Of a DNA stretch of 51,756 nt, positions 50,680 through 51,756 are shown in pieces (the first letter of the stretch is position 1; each line of letters begins with the position of its first letter). A program made the translations under genes and the position numbers. The stretch is from Lachnospiraceae bacterium (GTDB taxonomy: Bacteria; Bacillota; Clostridia; Lachnospirales; Lachnospiraceae). The notes under the pieces are model-generated. The model was given only the letters and a program-made list of their open reading frames with translations. It did no database searches and was not told the DNA's origin. Location: positions 1 through 51,756 of the forward strand of contig JAFTVH010000156.1 of the NCBI GenBank assembly GCA_017465845.1, written 5' to 3'.

Positions 50680-51639
50680 ATGATTTGGAAAAAAATATTT
50701 GCAGCTACGGCAGCAGGAGCACTGTTGTTTTCCTTAGCCGGGTTCGCATGGGATTGGCAGGCGGACCTGGAGGCTGTTCAAGGTACAGCAGGGAAAACAA
50801 GTACACAAAATAAGTCGCAATTAAGTACCGCGCAGAACAAGGTGGAAGAGGCGATGGATAAGCTTGCCCGGGCTGAGAGTGCGCATTCTGTGCTGACGAT
50901 GGATATGGAAGTGGAGGCTTTTAGGCTGAAGCTTAATGCCAATGCAGTCATGGATATGGTGTCGTTTCAATCACCTGTTAAGGTTCGGTCCGATGTCAGT
51001 CTGGATTTGGGAATTTTGGGGGATACACAATTGGAGTTCTATGCAACACGGCAGGGGAATGGGTATCAATTGTATATAAAAAATGAAGATGGATGGAAGC
51101 AACAGGAAGCAGCAGCCTCAGAGATTTATAAATATAATGGACAACAGATGATGCAGACATTTCTGGAGCAGATAGATGATATTCAGGAGGTAGGAACGGA
51201 AACACTTGATTCCGGAACTGCTTACAAATATACGGGTGTCATCCATAGTGATGGACTACAGGCTATTCTGCTGGATACCGGAAGTCTGGAAGTGGTTGCC
51301 GAGTTGTTTCAAAACAGTATGTTAAAGTCTTTCGGTTCGCTTCTGGAACAGGAGGATAAAATCAGTGCCCTTATGAAGAAAGCCGAAGATATGGAAGTCG
51401 TGATATGGATTGACGCAAGAACCGGTTATCCGGTGAAAGGAACCATGGACATTACAGAAATGCTAAGTGACGGATATAAGCAGCTTTATCAAACGGTTGT
51501 GGGCGGCAAGAGTAAAAGCAAGGGCATCTTGTCTCAGATAAAGATTGAGAAGACTGAAATTGTGATTGAGTGCGGGGAGTTTAATTGTGCGGAGGAGATT
51601 GTGATACCGAAGGCGGGTAACAGTTCAGACGGGGTCTGA
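50680..51639 (+). CDS. DUF6612-like secreted protein
   Basis: A 319-residue protein with an N-terminal signal peptide (about 1-24, no lipobox). The rest is helical and then strand-rich in a LolA-like pattern (FYATRQGNGYQLYIKNEDGW, GTAYKYTGVI, VIWIDARTGYPVKGTMDI). It resembles DUF6612 (memory-based). GGAGG before the ATG at 50680 fixes the start. Its last nine residues (AGNSSDGV and stop) are encoded inside the palindromic element at 51617, which has therefore replaced or extended the natural C-terminus. The 145 bp before it (50535-50679) show only a TTGACA at 50573. Confidence 0.75.
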   Translation: MIWKKIFAATAAGALLFSLAGFAWDWQADLEAVQGTAGKTSTQNKSQLSTAQNKVEEAMDKLARAESAHSVLTMDMEVEAFRLKLNANAVMDMVSFQSPVKVRSDVSLDLGILGDTQLEFYATRQGNGYQLYIKNEDGWKQQEAAASEIYKYNGQQMMQTFLEQIDDIQEVGTETLDSGTAYKYTGVIHSDGLQAILLDTGSLEVVAELFQNSMLKSFGSLLEQEDKISALMKKAEDMEVVIWIDARTGYPVKGTMDITEMLSDGYKQLYQTVVGGKSKSKGILSQIKIEKTEIVIECGEFNCAEEIVIPKAGNSSDGV

Positions 51640-51756
51640 ACTGTTACGTAGATGCACACAAAATGCGCTAAAAGCGCATTTTGGCGCACGCAAGTCTTGC
51701 AAAATCGCACTGAAGTGCGATTTTGACTGCGCGGTGCCGGCTGTCTGAACTGTTAC
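51617..51756. repeat. Palindromic element (GTAACAGTTCAGAC ends), cut by window end
   Basis: GTAACAGTTCAGAC (51617-51630) pairs perfectly with GTCTGAACTGTTAC (51634-51647) across GGG. A third end, GTCTGAACTGTTAC, closes the window (51743-51756). Between them are stems AAAATGCGCT/AGCGCATTTT and CAAAATCGCACT/AGTGCGATTTTG. It is related to 14302-14378. Confidence 0.75.

Overview
The window looks like chromosomal DNA of a gut-type Lachnospiraceae bacterium (Bacillota, Clostridia); the genus cannot be fixed from sequence alone. The grounds are strong AGGAGG-type ribosome binding sites, several Lpl-type sugar ABC importers with lipoprotein binding proteins, membrane-bound AraC regulators, VanW-, DUF6612- and GH127-type genes, and small hairpin terminators. 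No rRNA, complete transposase, prophage or CRISPR array is visible.

Layout. 20-3232: housekeeping enzymes (B12-binding radical SAM protein, endonuclease III, DnaQ-like exonuclease). 3321-4447: a compact three-ORF cassette ending in a SecB-like protein and a terminator. 4611-4907: a lipoprotein remnant. 4919-12386: carbohydrate locus 1, with an AraC regulator divergent from a binding lipoprotein, two permeases, a clan GH-A glycosidase and a metallo-beta-lactamase-fold enzyme. 12477-14286: a 34-residue membrane peptide and a VanW protein. 14408-18228: AIR-synthase-like protein, Lrp regulator, aminotransferase, TrmL and gamma-carbonic anhydrase. 18314-21103: ATPase/DUF234 protein and a MATE transporter. 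21308-31171: locus 2, with a beta-propeller lipoprotein, sugar-phosphate isomerase-like protein, GDPD lipoprotein, importer and membrane AraC sensor. 31173-31536: structured repeats. 31670-34911: AAA-CYTH fusion, anchored protein, VOC enzyme, UlaG-like hydrolase and a broken AraC gene. 34996-43208: a tightly coupled MacAB-like operon with three adaptor paralogues, an FtsX/MacB permease, a collagen-like membrane protein and an ATPase. 43411-43790: six copies of a hairpin repeat with an exact 64-bp period. 44048-45759: XRE regulator and a DUF3990 toxin-like pair. 46006-51756: GH127, two tRNA-Lys(CTT), TatD, a second MATE and a DUF6612 protein that ends inside a repeat element.

How it fits together. 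Loci 1 and 2 are two glycan or glycoside uptake modules. The promoter regions at 5813-5873 and 21199-21260 share an identical 23-base block at nearly the same distance (32 and 33 bases) from a TATAAT box, so a single regulator, plausibly the AraC protein at 4919-5710, may control both. The MacAB-like operon is joined by overlapping stop/start codons, and every extracytoplasmic subunit carries a low-complexity insert. The strongest candidates for something undescribed are the 64-bp hairpin array, the three-adaptor exporter with its collagen-like partner, the SecB-like cassette, the shared 23-base operator, and an interspersed palindromic element family bounded by GTAACAGTTCAG-type ends.
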